Shown here in pieces: positions 18,055-26,900 of a DNA stretch of 64,000 nt. The DNA is taken from the NCBI RefSeq assembly GCF_028765345.1, contig NZ_JARAJZ010000001.1:434001-498000 (forward strand), read 5' to 3'. Position numbers and translations under genes: made by a program. This DNA comes from Sporolactobacillus sp. CQH2019 (GTDB lineage Bacteria > Bacillota > Bacilli > Bacillales > Sporolactobacillaceae). The notes below the pieces were generated by a model that did not search any database, was not told the origin of the DNA, and saw only the letters and a list, made by a program, of their open reading frames with translations. How positions within the stretch are numbered: position 1 is the stretch's first letter; every line of letters starts with the position of its first letter.

Positions 18055-18293
18055 CATAATACCTCCCTTCAGTGATAAGCCGGTCATGAAGAAGGCGGAC
18101 CGATATCCGCCGCCCTGATCAGCCAAGTAGTACGATACCTAGTTTATCATTCACCCGGAAAAATTCATAGCACCGGCAGCGAATTCATGCCCCTGCCATA
18201 AAATTTTTTATGCGGACCCACCGGGATGAACATTTATAAATGACGAAATCGGCTGAAAGGGAACCTCATGCGGCCCAATAGGCTTGCGGAGGC

Positions 18294-18508
18294 GGCCGGC
18301 AGAAGACCCTTGCGGCTGATAGACCTGCTCTATTTACCCGGGAAAAGCCCAATGCAGCAGATAAACCGTGAACGCAGCCGGTAGAGACCCTCGGCGGCTG
18401 ATAAATCTGCTCTATTTAACCCGGAAAAAGCCCAATGCAGCAGATAAACCGTGAACGCAGCCGGTAGAGACCCTCGGCGGCTGATAAATCTGCTCTATTT
18501 AACCCGGA
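18294..18508. repeat. 83-bp tandem repeat, two perfect copies plus one degenerate
   Basis: Two identical 83-base units (about 18342-18424 and 18425-18507) follow a degenerate partial copy at 18294-18341. Each unit contains shorter related elements such as GCAGATAAAC, GGTAGAGACC and GGCTGATAAATCTGC. The whole intergenic stretch 18055-18707 has no credible gene. Confidence 0.8.
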
Positions 18509-18707
18509 AAAATCTCATGGCCGAACCATCAAGCCGAAGAACGTTTTCATGTCTAAAAAGCGCTTCTTTTCCGTCTCAGGGCAGACTTTTTCTGGTCTGA
18601 AGCGGGTGCGTACTTTGCCTGCGGCCGGCTTCCGCATGGACAGCGACTGATCATAGATGAACGGGATCGTTTAACGATCATGTGCCCGAACCATTCGGAT
18701 CAGGAAA

Positions 18708-18932
18708 TCATTCGTCCTTCTCATCTTTCTCAACGAAAAACTCCTCAATCGGCACCCCAAGAATTGTCGCGACCTTAGCGAGTGTCTCCGCCGTTATCCT
18801 GCTCCTTCCGGTTTCCAGATAATAATAGCCGTTCGGACTTTGATAGCCGAGGTGTGAAGACATCTGATCCAGCGACATCTTGGATTTGCGCAACGCTTTT
18901 AGTTTCTGCAGATCAACTGTGAGCATGATCAT
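18708..18932 (-). CDS. Small XRE-family DNA-binding protein
   Basis: 74 residues. A single helix-turn-helix of the Cro/CI type (LRKSKMSLDQMSSHLGYQSPNGYYYLETGRSRITAETLAKVATILGV) is followed by an acidic tail. Two possible ATG starts (18932 and 18926) follow CGGAGG. It is divergent from a second XRE gene, and the gap between them has several copies of an ATTTGGTAA-type element, so the pair probably cross-regulate. It has no prophage or toxin partner, so its role is unknown. Confidence 0.75.
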   Translation of the reverse strand: MIMLTVDLQKLKALRKSKMSLDQMSSHLGYQSPNGYYYLETGRSRITAETLAKVATILGVPIEEFFVEKDEKDE

Positions 18933-18944
18933 TCATCCTCCGAT

Positions 18945-19090
18945 TACCTTATTGGAAATCATTAACCAAATTATAACATTCAAGCCGAATAAGGTACATA
19001 AATATTATCCTATTTGGTAATATATCTCCCGCCAAAAAGAGAACATGTTAAAATTTTTAATGTTTACCAAATCCATAACGAAGTTTTTAA
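18945..19090. promoter_or_regulatory. Divergent promoter region with repeated operator-like elements
   Basis: The 12-mer-like elements ATTACCTTATTGG, ATTAACCAAATT, CCTATTTGGTAAT and TTTACCAAATCC recur in both orientations between the two XRE genes. They look like operators for one or both regulators. Confidence 0.5.
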
Positions 19091-19108
19091 ATGGGAGGGC
19101 GTTCCTCA

Positions 19109-19477
19109 ATGCGAAACACGCTGGGCAGCAGGATCCGTTTTCTACGCGATGAAAAAAATCTATCGCAAGTGGAAATGGCCGATCAACTGAAAATTTCAAA
19201 TGTCCAGCTGAGCCGCTATGAATCTGGGGCCCGCAAGCCCGATCCGGAAATGCTTGTTCAAATTGCCGATTATCTGAATGTCTCGACGGACTTTCTTCTC
19301 GGGCGGACGCCTTTGGTTCACGAGCCCCAGTCGGTGTATGTCAGCCGTGAAGATGTCCGGCTGCTTGAGCGGATCAAGCAAATGCCCGGGCTTTTTTCCT
19401 TCATTGAGGAACTTCCGGATCATCCCGATGAGACGATTCAGCTGATGAAAATTTGGGAAATCCTTCGGGAACGGTGA
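19109..19477 (+). CDS. XRE-family transcriptional regulator
   Basis: 122 residues. The N-terminal helix-turn-helix domain (LGSRIRFLRDEKNLSQVEMADQLKISNVQLSRYESGARKPDPEMLVQIADYLNVSTDFLLG) is of the Bacillus SlrR/SinR/ImmR-like type, and an acidic, helical C-terminal half of unknown role follows. The start is the ATG at 19109 behind GGGAGG; an upstream in-frame ATG would include that ribosome binding site. It is divergent from the smaller XRE gene and ends at a terminator shared with ndh. Confidence 0.82.
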   Translation: MRNTLGSRIRFLRDEKNLSQVEMADQLKISNVQLSRYESGARKPDPEMLVQIADYLNVSTDFLLGRTPLVHEPQSVYVSREDVRLLERIKQMPGLFSFIEELPDHPDETIQLMKIWEILRER

Positions 19478-19569
19478 ACACTTTATTAAGTTTTCCTTTC
19501 CGTTTAAAATAATGAATTTATTTTCAATTAATTTAAGAAATAGAGCCAGGCCCTTTTCTTAGGGTGAAT

Positions 19570-19611
19570 AAAAAAGATCCGAAGTGGTGAAAAACAACCT
19601 CGGATCTTTTT
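19570..19611. terminator. Bidirectional terminator between XRE gene and ndh
   Basis: AAAAAGATCCGA / CTCGGATCTTTTT forms a stem flanked by A- and T-tracts. Confidence 0.85.
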
Positions 19612-19658
19612 CTCTTCTTTAGGGAACACCGGCAGCTGCCGAATCCTCCCGGGCCAGA

Positions 19659-20876
19659 TTACAGCAGATTCAGTTTGCCTTTCTTGAGCAGGAGGCCAAT
19701 ACCGCCAAGCATCAGCAGATAACGGTCGTCGATCACCTTTTTCAGAGCGGCCGCGGTTTTTCCGGTCAGCTTCTTGTCGAACACAACTCCGATTGCTTCT
19801 TTTTCTCCGAGAGAAGCAACGGTGCCCTTGGGCTCGTATACAAACTTCTCAGTCGGCTCCTCCTTAATCAGGTGTTTCAGGTTTTTTGCAACCGTTTCAG
19901 CCTGCTGGACCGCAATCTGGGCGCTCGGCGGGTAAGGACGTTCGCCTTCCGCCGGAAAAACAATTGCAACGTCCCCGACTGCAAAAACATGATCGTCATC
20001 CGGCGCGCGAAGATCGTCCGTAACCTGGATCTTTCCGCGGTTCGTTTCGAAGCCGGAATCAGCAGGAATATGACTCGCCTTCACACCGCCTGTCCAGACG
20101 ACAGTGCCTGCCTCAATTTCTTCCAGCTGATCGCTCCCCTGTTTCTGAACCTTGACTCCGCCGGGCATCGCTTCTTTAATGAAGGTACTGAGTCTGAATT
20201 CAACACCCTTTCCTTCCAGATACTTCTGCGCATATTCGGCAAGATCACGTTCAAACGGAGGAAGGACAAGCGGTGTTCCTTCGACGTCAATGATCCTGAC
20301 TTTGGACGGATCGACATCATACTCTTTGCACAGCTTCGGGATTCTGTTCACAAGCTCGCCGAGAAATTCGACACCGCTCAGGCCCGCACCCCCGACGACA
20401 ATGGTCAGATCGCTGTCCTTCGCATCCGGATCATTGTTATAGCTGGCAAATTTATACTCAATATGCTCGCGGATTTTGCGCGCCGTATTGACACTGCGAA
20501 TGGCAAATGCATTTTCGTCAAGGCCCTTGATTCCAAATGTATTGGATTCAAAGCCCAACCCAATCACCAGATAGTCATAGTCAATCTCACTGTTTTTCAG
20601 AACGACCTTTTTGTTCTCTTTGTCAATCGATCGAACTGAATCCTGAACGAAGTTGACGCGATTCGTATTGATCACGTTCTTGATCAGCATTCTCGTCCGG
20701 TCATGATGAATGGTCCCAGCCGCCGCTTCATGCAGCCACGTCGTCTGATAATGATAATTGTGCTTATTGACAAGCGTTATATCGGCATCGTCCGCTTCAA
20801 GCTCCTTAGTCAGACGAACCGTTGTCATCATACCTCCGTAACCCGCGCCAATGATTAAAATTTTAGGCTTACCCAT
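19659..20876 (-). CDS. ndh: Type II NADH dehydrogenase (NADH:menaquinone oxidoreductase)
   Basis: 405 residues. A membrane-associated, non-proton-pumping flavoenzyme passing electrons from NADH to menaquinone. FAD-binding GAGYGG is at the N-terminus (residues 8-13), the NADH-binding GGAGLSGVEFLGE is near residue 165, and the second FAD contact VFAVGDVA is near 295. The C-terminus (LLMLGGIGLLLKKGKL) is hydrophobic and likely anchors it. The ribosome binding site AAGGTGG precedes the ATG. A Rex-like operator lies about 45 bases upstream. Before the element inserted it lay close to yutM, as yumB does in Bacillus. Confidence 0.94.
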   Translation of the reverse strand: MGKPKILIIGAGYGGMMTTVRLTKELEADDADITLVNKHNYHYQTTWLHEAAAGTIHHDRTRMLIKNVINTNRVNFVQDSVRSIDKENKKVVLKNSEIDYDYLVIGLGFESNTFGIKGLDENAFAIRSVNTARKIREHIEYKFASYNNDPDAKDSDLTIVVGGAGLSGVEFLGELVNRIPKLCKEYDVDPSKVRIIDVEGTPLVLPPFERDLAEYAQKYLEGKGVEFRLSTFIKEAMPGGVKVQKQGSDQLEEIEAGTVVWTGGVKASHIPADSGFETNRGKIQVTDDLRAPDDDHVFAVGDVAIVFPAEGERPYPPSAQIAVQQAETVAKNLKHLIKEEPTEKFVYEPKGTVASLGEKEAIGVVFDKKLTGKTAAALKKVIDDRYLLMLGGIGLLLKKGKLNLL

Positions 20877-20919
20877 GATTCACAGCCACCTTTTCTGTAG
20901 TAAATTAAGTCGAAATCGT

Positions 20920-20937
20920 TTGAGATTTAAATCACAA
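20920..20937. promoter_or_regulatory. Rex-like redox operator upstream of ndh
   Basis: TTGAGATTTAAATCACAA is a near-perfect 18-bp palindrome matching the Firmicute Rex consensus TTGTGA-N6-TCACAA at all but one fixed position. Rex represses ndh in Bacillus when NADH is low. Confidence 0.65.
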
Positions 20938-21483
20938 GCTACAACACAATTCATTTCTCAACACCAATAATATGTCTTTTTTGTTAACATTTCAACCATA
21001 ATGCAAGGATCTGGATGAATGTCATTGAAATCTCAGATGCAGAGATCAATTGAAAATTGCACACTTTTGTACATGATTTCCGCTTCCATTCTCTCTTCTC
21101 TTAAAAGTCCTGACTGGTTTAAAGCCAAGGTAGAACAACGTTTTTAAAAATTGAAATTGAAAAACACTCCCTTATTTTTCTGCCGGCCATTGTTTCGCGT
21201 TTCAATATGAGTGAAAAATTATTTTAGCATCAAATCCAAAGTTTGTGAAACAGTATTTTATGGTGAACCGCTCGTCAACCCGCAGCAATCTTGAATTTTC
21301 GGGACTTCTGGATCTCAAGCCAGCAAAGGTCCTTTTAGTATTGCTCCATATCATCATTTAAGTTGATCACTGGACAAAGTTCTTTACCAAGAGCGAATAT
21401 CGGGCTGCGTATCAAATCGATAGGCATAAAATAAAAAGATGGAAAATAAAGAATGGAGGAACTTTTAGTTGTGCTGACACTTT
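20938..21483. other. Intergenic, no gene seen
   Basis: About 545 bases upstream of ndh, moderately AT-rich. I see no RNA structure, coding region or clear regulatory site beyond the Rex-like operator at its edge. Confidence 0.5.
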
Positions 21484-21930
21484 GGATTCCGGTGCGACTG
21501 CCTGACGATTCGGTGCGACATTTCGGCGTTTCGGTGCAACTCCGGCCGCATTCGGTGCAACCGCTCTGATTCGGTGCGCGTTTGGCCTGATTCGGTGCGA
21601 CATTTCGGCATTTGGGTGCGGCTCTGGCTGCATTCGGTGCGACCGCTCTGATTTGGTGCGACTTCCTGACGATTCGGTGCGACATTTCAGCATTTTGGTG
21701 CGGCTCCGGCCGCATTCGGTGCGACCGCTCTGATTTGGTGCAACTTCCCGACGATTCGGTGCGACATTTCGGCATTTGGGTGCGGCTCCGGCCGCATTCG
21801 GTGCGACCGCTCTGATTCGGTGCGCGTTTGGCCTGATTCGGTGCGACATTTCAGCATTTTGGTGCGGCTCTGACCACATTCGGTGCGACCGCTCTGATTT
21901 GGTGCGACATTTCGGCATTTCGGTGCGTCT
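21484..21930. repeat. 82-bp tandem repeat array (about 5.4 copies)
   Basis: The marker CCGCTCTG recurs at 21561, 21643, 21725, 21807 and 21889, exactly 82 bases apart. Each unit is made of four related sub-units of 22, 19, 21 and 20 bases, each beginning with TT(C/T)GGTGCG or TTTGGGTGCG. Because 82 is not a multiple of three, the open frames crossing it change frame each copy; the predicted HRIRAVAPN-like repeats are therefore not evidence for a protein. It lies between ndh and the integrated element. Confidence 0.93.
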
Positions 21931-22186
21931 GATTAGGTTCAGCATAACTTATTGGCGTTTCGGTTTTCTGAATTTGATCGGACGATTGTGTAGGTCCGTT
22001 TACTGCGTGGTCGTCTATTTTTTTAATATAGAGTCGTATATCAAATCTATGTATCCAGCCATGGGATAGCTGCCTGAATCAACAGCCTTTTTTGAAATGA
22101 TTGCTTATTTTAACGAGAGACTGCTGATTCGCACTTTTCCGAGCAAAATTTCTAATGCACTCGTTGATGACGGATTTTTTTCAACA

Positions 22187-22222
22187 ATAAAAAAACACCT
22201 CCTAGTCTGCTGCTAGAAGATG
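22187..22222 (-). terminator. Original yutM terminator, left behind by the insertion
   Basis: On the minus strand CATCTTCTAG / CTAGGAGGTG is followed by T7. No gene on this strand feeds it now; it lies about 120 bases past the displaced yutM 3' end in attL, so it is most likely the native terminator of yutM. Confidence 0.7.
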
Positions 22223-22321
22223 CTTAAACAACAATTGTTCACCTTAGTTTCATGATTGATTTTATTCTTCAATCATGATTGTAAAGTGTCATTTTCTTAT
22301 CGTTATTGACAGCACTCAATC

Positions 22322-22448
22322 GTCGATCCTTCTATAAAGCAATCATCAGCAGCCGCAGTCTTTAACGGGTTCGCCCTGATCGTCGGCTGTTTTAAACGAG
22401 TGTCCGCAGCCGCATGTTGAGATGGCGTTCGGATTGTCAATCGTGAAT
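22322..22448. repeat. attL: 127-bp direct repeat with displaced yutM 3' end
   Basis: Positions 22322-22438 are identical to 55951-56067; after one mismatch (22439 / 56068) nine more bases match, to 22448 / 56077. The repeat contains the last 33 or so codons of yutM including its CGCG motif and stop, plus 24 bases downstream. An in-frame TAA immediately upstream of the copy on the minus strand makes it a silent fragment. The element between the repeats is 33,629 bases by repeat spacing. Confidence 0.95.
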
Positions 22449-22802
22449 TAAAAATAATAACCCATATCTAATAATCCGCTATATAATAGGATTTATATTC
22501 AAATTGAGAATTATAAATTACCAAATGACTTGTTTTCAACACATCACTATGGTGATAAATCTTATGAGATAAATATAACTCCAGTGAATAATAATTGCAA
22601 TGTTTTACCAAATGAATTTTTAACAGTCTGAATGATTATTTTTTCACCTTGGATATAGAACCTACATGCAGTTTTCCCCTACATTATATAGGAAGAAATA
22701 TCACTACTATTTTTATATATTAATATTAACATTTATATTGATATATAAACCATTCTGATCTATTATATTAATATAAGAGCTAATATGAATGGAGATGATA
22801 TT
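22449..22802. other. Region upstream of parA: candidate centromere and promoter
   Basis: About 350 very AT-rich bases. It contains several ATATTAATAT-type inverted and direct repeats (for example at 22720-22775) that could be the parS/centromere bound by the ribbon-helix-helix partner. It also contains the conserved 15-mer TGCAGTTTTCCCCTA at 22667. No ORF is seen. Confidence 0.45.
22667..22698 (+). promoter_or_regulatory. Conserved element, copy 1
   Basis: TGCAGTTTTCCCCTA followed by a TATATAG and GAAA block; the same element occurs in the same orientation at 46481-46510. See the finding on the shared motif. Confidence 0.5.
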
Positions 22803-23597
22803 ATGGGTGTTGTTATTGCTGTGGCTAATAACAAAGGTGGCGTTTTAAAAACAACCACGGTTACAAATCTCGCAGGTGTTGCTTCCCAAAATGGACAACG
22901 TGTACTTATTATAGACTGTGACAATCAAGCCAATGTTTCTCTATCGTTCAATTTAAATCCTGATCAATTTGAAACTACCCTCTTTGATGTGCTTGTTGAT
23001 TCCATCGATCCTCGTTATGTCATCGAACATGTCACAGATAACATTGATATTTTGCCTTCTAACGATTCCTTGTCTATGCTTGAATTTCAAATATTGACCA
23101 ATCTAAATAAGTTTTCAAAACCATTTTATTTGCTAAGGGATATGCTCAAAAATATTGTAAATGATTACGATGTGATTTTTCTGGATAGCCCTCCAAACCT
23201 TGGTTTGGTTTCAGGAAATATTCTCTCGTTCGCTGATGAAGTCTTAATTCCTTTTCAGCCCGAGTCATTCTCTATGCGCTCCCTCATTAAAATGTTGAGT
23301 GCTATTGATGATTTTAAACAGGCACATAATCCACGCTTGGACATTTTAGGCGTTGTCGGAACCCTGGTAAATGATCGGACAATCCTTCATGCCAATGTCT
23401 TGAATCAATGCAGAAAATATTGCGATCATAAGCATGTCAAAATGTTTGATACTATAATCCCCAGGTCTATCCGATTTGCATCTGCCGTAGCATTTGAGGG
23501 CTTACCCGCAACCTTAATCAAAGAGAATAAAAATAATGATATTGTTAATGCTTATATTAATCTATATAATGAGGTTAAGGAGGCTGTTAACGTATGA
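22803..23597 (+). CDS. parA: ParA-family partition ATPase
   Basis: 264 residues. It segregates the element's DNA by ATP-driven nucleoid binding. The deviant Walker A box KGGVLKTTT is near residue 10 (usually KGGVGKTT, so the second variable Gly is Leu); Walker A-prime is IDCDNQANVS, and Walker B is VIFLDSPPN near residue 124. The start is the ATG at 22803, eight bases after GGAG, in preference to the ATG at 22785. It overlaps the next gene by ATGA, forming a two-gene cassette. It is the only gene pair of the element on the plus strand and points to an extrachromosomal plasmid-like stage. Confidence 0.9.
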   Translation: MGVVIAVANNKGGVLKTTTVTNLAGVASQNGQRVLIIDCDNQANVSLSFNLNPDQFETTLFDVLVDSIDPRYVIEHVTDNIDILPSNDSLSMLEFQILTNLNKFSKPFYLLRDMLKNIVNDYDVIFLDSPPNLGLVSGNILSFADEVLIPFQPESFSMRSLIKMLSAIDDFKQAHNPRLDILGVVGTLVNDRTILHANVLNQCRKYCDHKHVKMFDTIIPRSIRFASAVAFEGLPATLIKENKNNDIVNAYINLYNEVKEAVNV

Positions 23598-23899
23598 CAC
23601 AACGAAAAAAAACAACTTTGGCAAATTTCGGTAATGTTGCTAATGCAGATGAAAGTGAAAATGTTAATGAAGGAATTAATGTAGATAATAATGAGAACGA
23701 TAGCAATAATATTGTAAAATCTATGGTATCTGATCGACCAAAGAAGAAAAATGAAAAAAAATTAACAGGCATTTATTTTGATCAAGATGTATCTGCTGCT
23801 TTGGACAGGTTAAAAGTAAGTGGCAAGTTGAATGTCAGTAAATCTGTATTTGTTAATAATGTCGTGAAAGCAGCTCTAAAAGAGAATGGATTAATGTAA
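23594..23899 (+). CDS. Ribbon-helix-helix partition protein (ParB/ParG-like)
   Basis: 101 residues. The first 55 are disordered, rich in Asn, Glu and Asp and then Lys. The C-terminal half has the pattern of a ribbon-helix-helix DNA-binding fold (KLTGIYFDQDVSAALDRLKVSGKLNVSKSVFVNNVVKAALKENG). This is the layout of the small centromere-binding partner in type Ib partition systems (ParG, omega). It overlaps parA by four bases with AAGGAGG upstream. It probably binds the AT-rich repeats before parA and represses the operon; that is inference. Confidence 0.75.
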   Translation: MTQRKKTTLANFGNVANADESENVNEGINVDNNENDSNNIVKSMVSDRPKKKNEKKLTGIYFDQDVSAALDRLKVSGKLNVSKSVFVNNVVKAALKENGLM

Positions 23900-23901
23900 C
23901 G

Positions 23902-23942
23902 AAAAAAGGCACCACCCAAATAAATGGATGATGCCGTTTTTT
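23902..23942. terminator. Bidirectional terminator between partition cassette and tape measure gene
   Basis: GGCA-CA-CCA pairs with TGG-TG-TGCC with two internal mismatches, flanked by A6 and T6. It closes both convergent operons, so no structural genes follow the tape measure gene. Confidence 0.7.
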
Positions 23943-26900
23943 AACTAAGGTTGACTCCCACTTGTCTTAATTTATTTATTATTATGTTAGAGAATTGAGT
24001 TGCCGCATCTTTCGCTGAATTTTTATCCATCGTACCACTGACGTTAATATTAATCGCAGGCAAACTGATAGTGTTGTTAACCGTTACAGGCTGGTTATTA
24101 GAACCCGATGAACTGGAACCATTCTTAGATGTTAAAAAATCGAGTGCCTGATACATCAATTGTATTGCTCGGTTCTGATTCGTTAACGGAATAATCATTT
24201 CAGGATTGTTACCTTCAGCGATATTCGCCACCTGAGCCGTCGTCACCAGTCCACCATTTGCATAACCATGACCATGACCGATGACATCTAGCATACCGGA
24301 TATCCCATAATTATGTTTGGCATAATTGATGCCAGCAGCCAGGTTGTCTAGACCGTTCATGATATCATCCATACCTTTGAGATGATAAGCCGCAAAAGTC
24401 GAAGGTGTCACCTGAACAAGTCCACGAGCGAGGTTTCCCGTCAACGTGTTAATGTCGGTGTAGCCGTGTTGAACAGCGTTCGGATTGCCGCCTGATTCGG
24501 TCTGTATTTGCTTCATCCAGGCATCGATATAGTTCGCTGATGTCGGCACACTATTCATTGAGAGCGCACGGGTTACAGCCGGTTTCCATCGATTAATATT
24601 TGATCCCGATGGATTAGCCATACTGCTGCTCAATTTAGACAGCCATTTTCCGGCATCATTGGCTATCGTTTTCACGATGCCTTGTCCCACTTCCTGCACA
24701 ACGCCCCCGAGTTTACCAATGGATGAATCCGTAAAATGTCCCATAACTGAATTGAGAAGTTTAGACGGATCACTCATGTAACTCCAAATGTCCGATGCCG
24801 TGCTGGAGATTTTATTCCATGCATCGCTGACGAATGAGCCAATGGAGCCAAGCCAAGATCCAGAAGCAAAATGTGGGAGGATATTTAAAAGTTTGAGAAG
24901 TTGTGCTGTCTTATCTCCGCCGAGAATTGCATCACCCTTATGCATGAGCATTAGGGTATCTTTTGAAGGTGACAATTCAACCTTTCCATTCGCCCGCTTG
25001 ATTAGCTCCGGCTTGTTTCCATCGCCAACATGCACGAGCATGTCTTTGAGAAAACGCCCCATTGAATCAACTGTACCACTCGCAAAATACGGAATACTTG
25101 GCAGTTTAGCGTTCGGTATTGTCGGCATACTGATCTTGCCAAGCACCCAGTCGATGCCGCCAACAACGCCATTAATCACGTTTTGAATACCCTCAATCAA
25201 TTTGTTGCCGATGAAAATACCGGCGTTGCCTAACGCTCTAGCGCCTGATTTAATCCCATTTGCCATATCGTTGGGTAAATTTTTAAAGAAATTAACAACA
25301 TTCTTGCCCCATGATTTCATGGTATTAAACAGGTCGCCAAGCCGTCCACCCGTGAGCTTATTTAACGTATCGTATCCGGCTTTGAAAAAGTCTCCGGCTG
25401 TTTTCATCGTATCTTGAGAAGTCTTCTTGATATCTCCGCCAAGTTTTCCCCATCGGCCATTCACCAAATCTGAGAAAGTGTTTGTCCGATCCTGTAATGC
25501 CGTGCCGCCGTCCCGATAGGTTTTCTTCAATCCGTCATACATCGTTTTCGCAGCGCCATTTGTCTGCTTGTTCAGCCAGGAATGAGAATTAGCAACTTGA
25601 TTAACCATAGCATCTGTTGTGCTTGTTGCCCAATTTTTGGCATTTGTGAAACCATTTTTAATACCGCTTGCCAAAGCATTCACTCTGCTTCCGGCATCGG
25701 ATGTCATTTTGTTCCACCATTTGCCAAGTCCAGAAACAAAACCTGAAACGCCGGAAGAAATTCCGTTCCAAATTCCGGCAAACCATTTACCGAGTGGCGC
25801 AAAGAACTTTTTAATCTGACTCCAATGTGTGATGATAAGGTCAGCCGCTATGCCAATTCCTACCGCAATTGCACCAATACCCGTAGAAATGAGAGCTGTA
25901 CGCATGGTTTTAAAATCAATCGAAGCTATTTTAGCCGCAAGGCCAATCCCTTTAATCGCTCCTGAAATTGCACCGATCCCGACTGCTGCGGTTACAAAAA
26001 CACGAGGATTTTTCAACAAAAATTGGAGAATGGGAGAAGCTGCATCCCAAACATTTTTTATGGTTCCTTCAATCGTTTTAAGGAAACTTGAAATGTCCTT
26101 CGAATGAGCCGTTAGATAGTTAACCGCTGTCGGAAGCTGTTTCGAGATCTGGCCTGCAAGCTGTGCAAAAGCTTCTCCTAATGCTGTTGCGCCCTGCTGC
26201 ATCACTTTCGATGACATCATCTTTTGTAAAGCACCAAGTCCAGATTTATCCGTATTAAACAGCGGCTTCATCATCGTACCAGCCAACTTATCAAAGTTAT
26301 CCTTCATAGATTTTGAAAAGCCAGCCCATGTATGATCATAATTTTGGAAGGCGTTTGAGTTGGATTTCCCCATCGCATTCATGGCATTTTCAAAATCTTT
26401 GGCTGTAAGCTGGCCTTTCTTACCCATTTCAAAAAGTTTAGTTGTGCTGACATCCATGTTCTTTGCCATCGCGTCAGCGAATCCGGGCAAAGTTCGGTTC
26501 ATCCTCGTAATGTCGCTTGATGTTGCTTTTCCGGCTGCACCCACAAGTCTCATCCGTGTGGCAATTTGAACCAGTTTTGAATCATCTAATCCTTTAGCCC
26601 GTCCCACTTCAGCAATCGAAGTCACAAGCTGCTGCATATCCGTTTTATTCTTGGTCAGCCCGTACATCGACTTGGACAGACTATCAATTGTCCCGATTGA
26701 ATAAGAACTCTGCAAATGGATGTCTTCAATGACTTTCGTCATTGCTTCGCCATCTTTGGCAGACTTCGTTAGATTCGTCCAGACATTGCGGATACCGTCA
26801 AGGGTTTTATTTTCAGCAACGCCAGCGGATACAACATCGTGAGCAGTGGTATTAATCGCCGATGAAATTTTACTAAAAACTGAAGAAACCATATTGGCTG

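Noticed and set aside
21335-21945. Two long overlapping minus-strand open frames encoding HRIRAVAPN-type repeats
   Set aside because: They arise from the 82-bp tandem repeat; because the period is not a multiple of three every frame stays open. No ribosome binding site or domain is present.
23594-23899. CRISPR or anti-CRISPR locus in the element
   Set aside because: No spaced direct repeats; the protein is a ribbon-helix-helix partner of ParA by overlap and layout.
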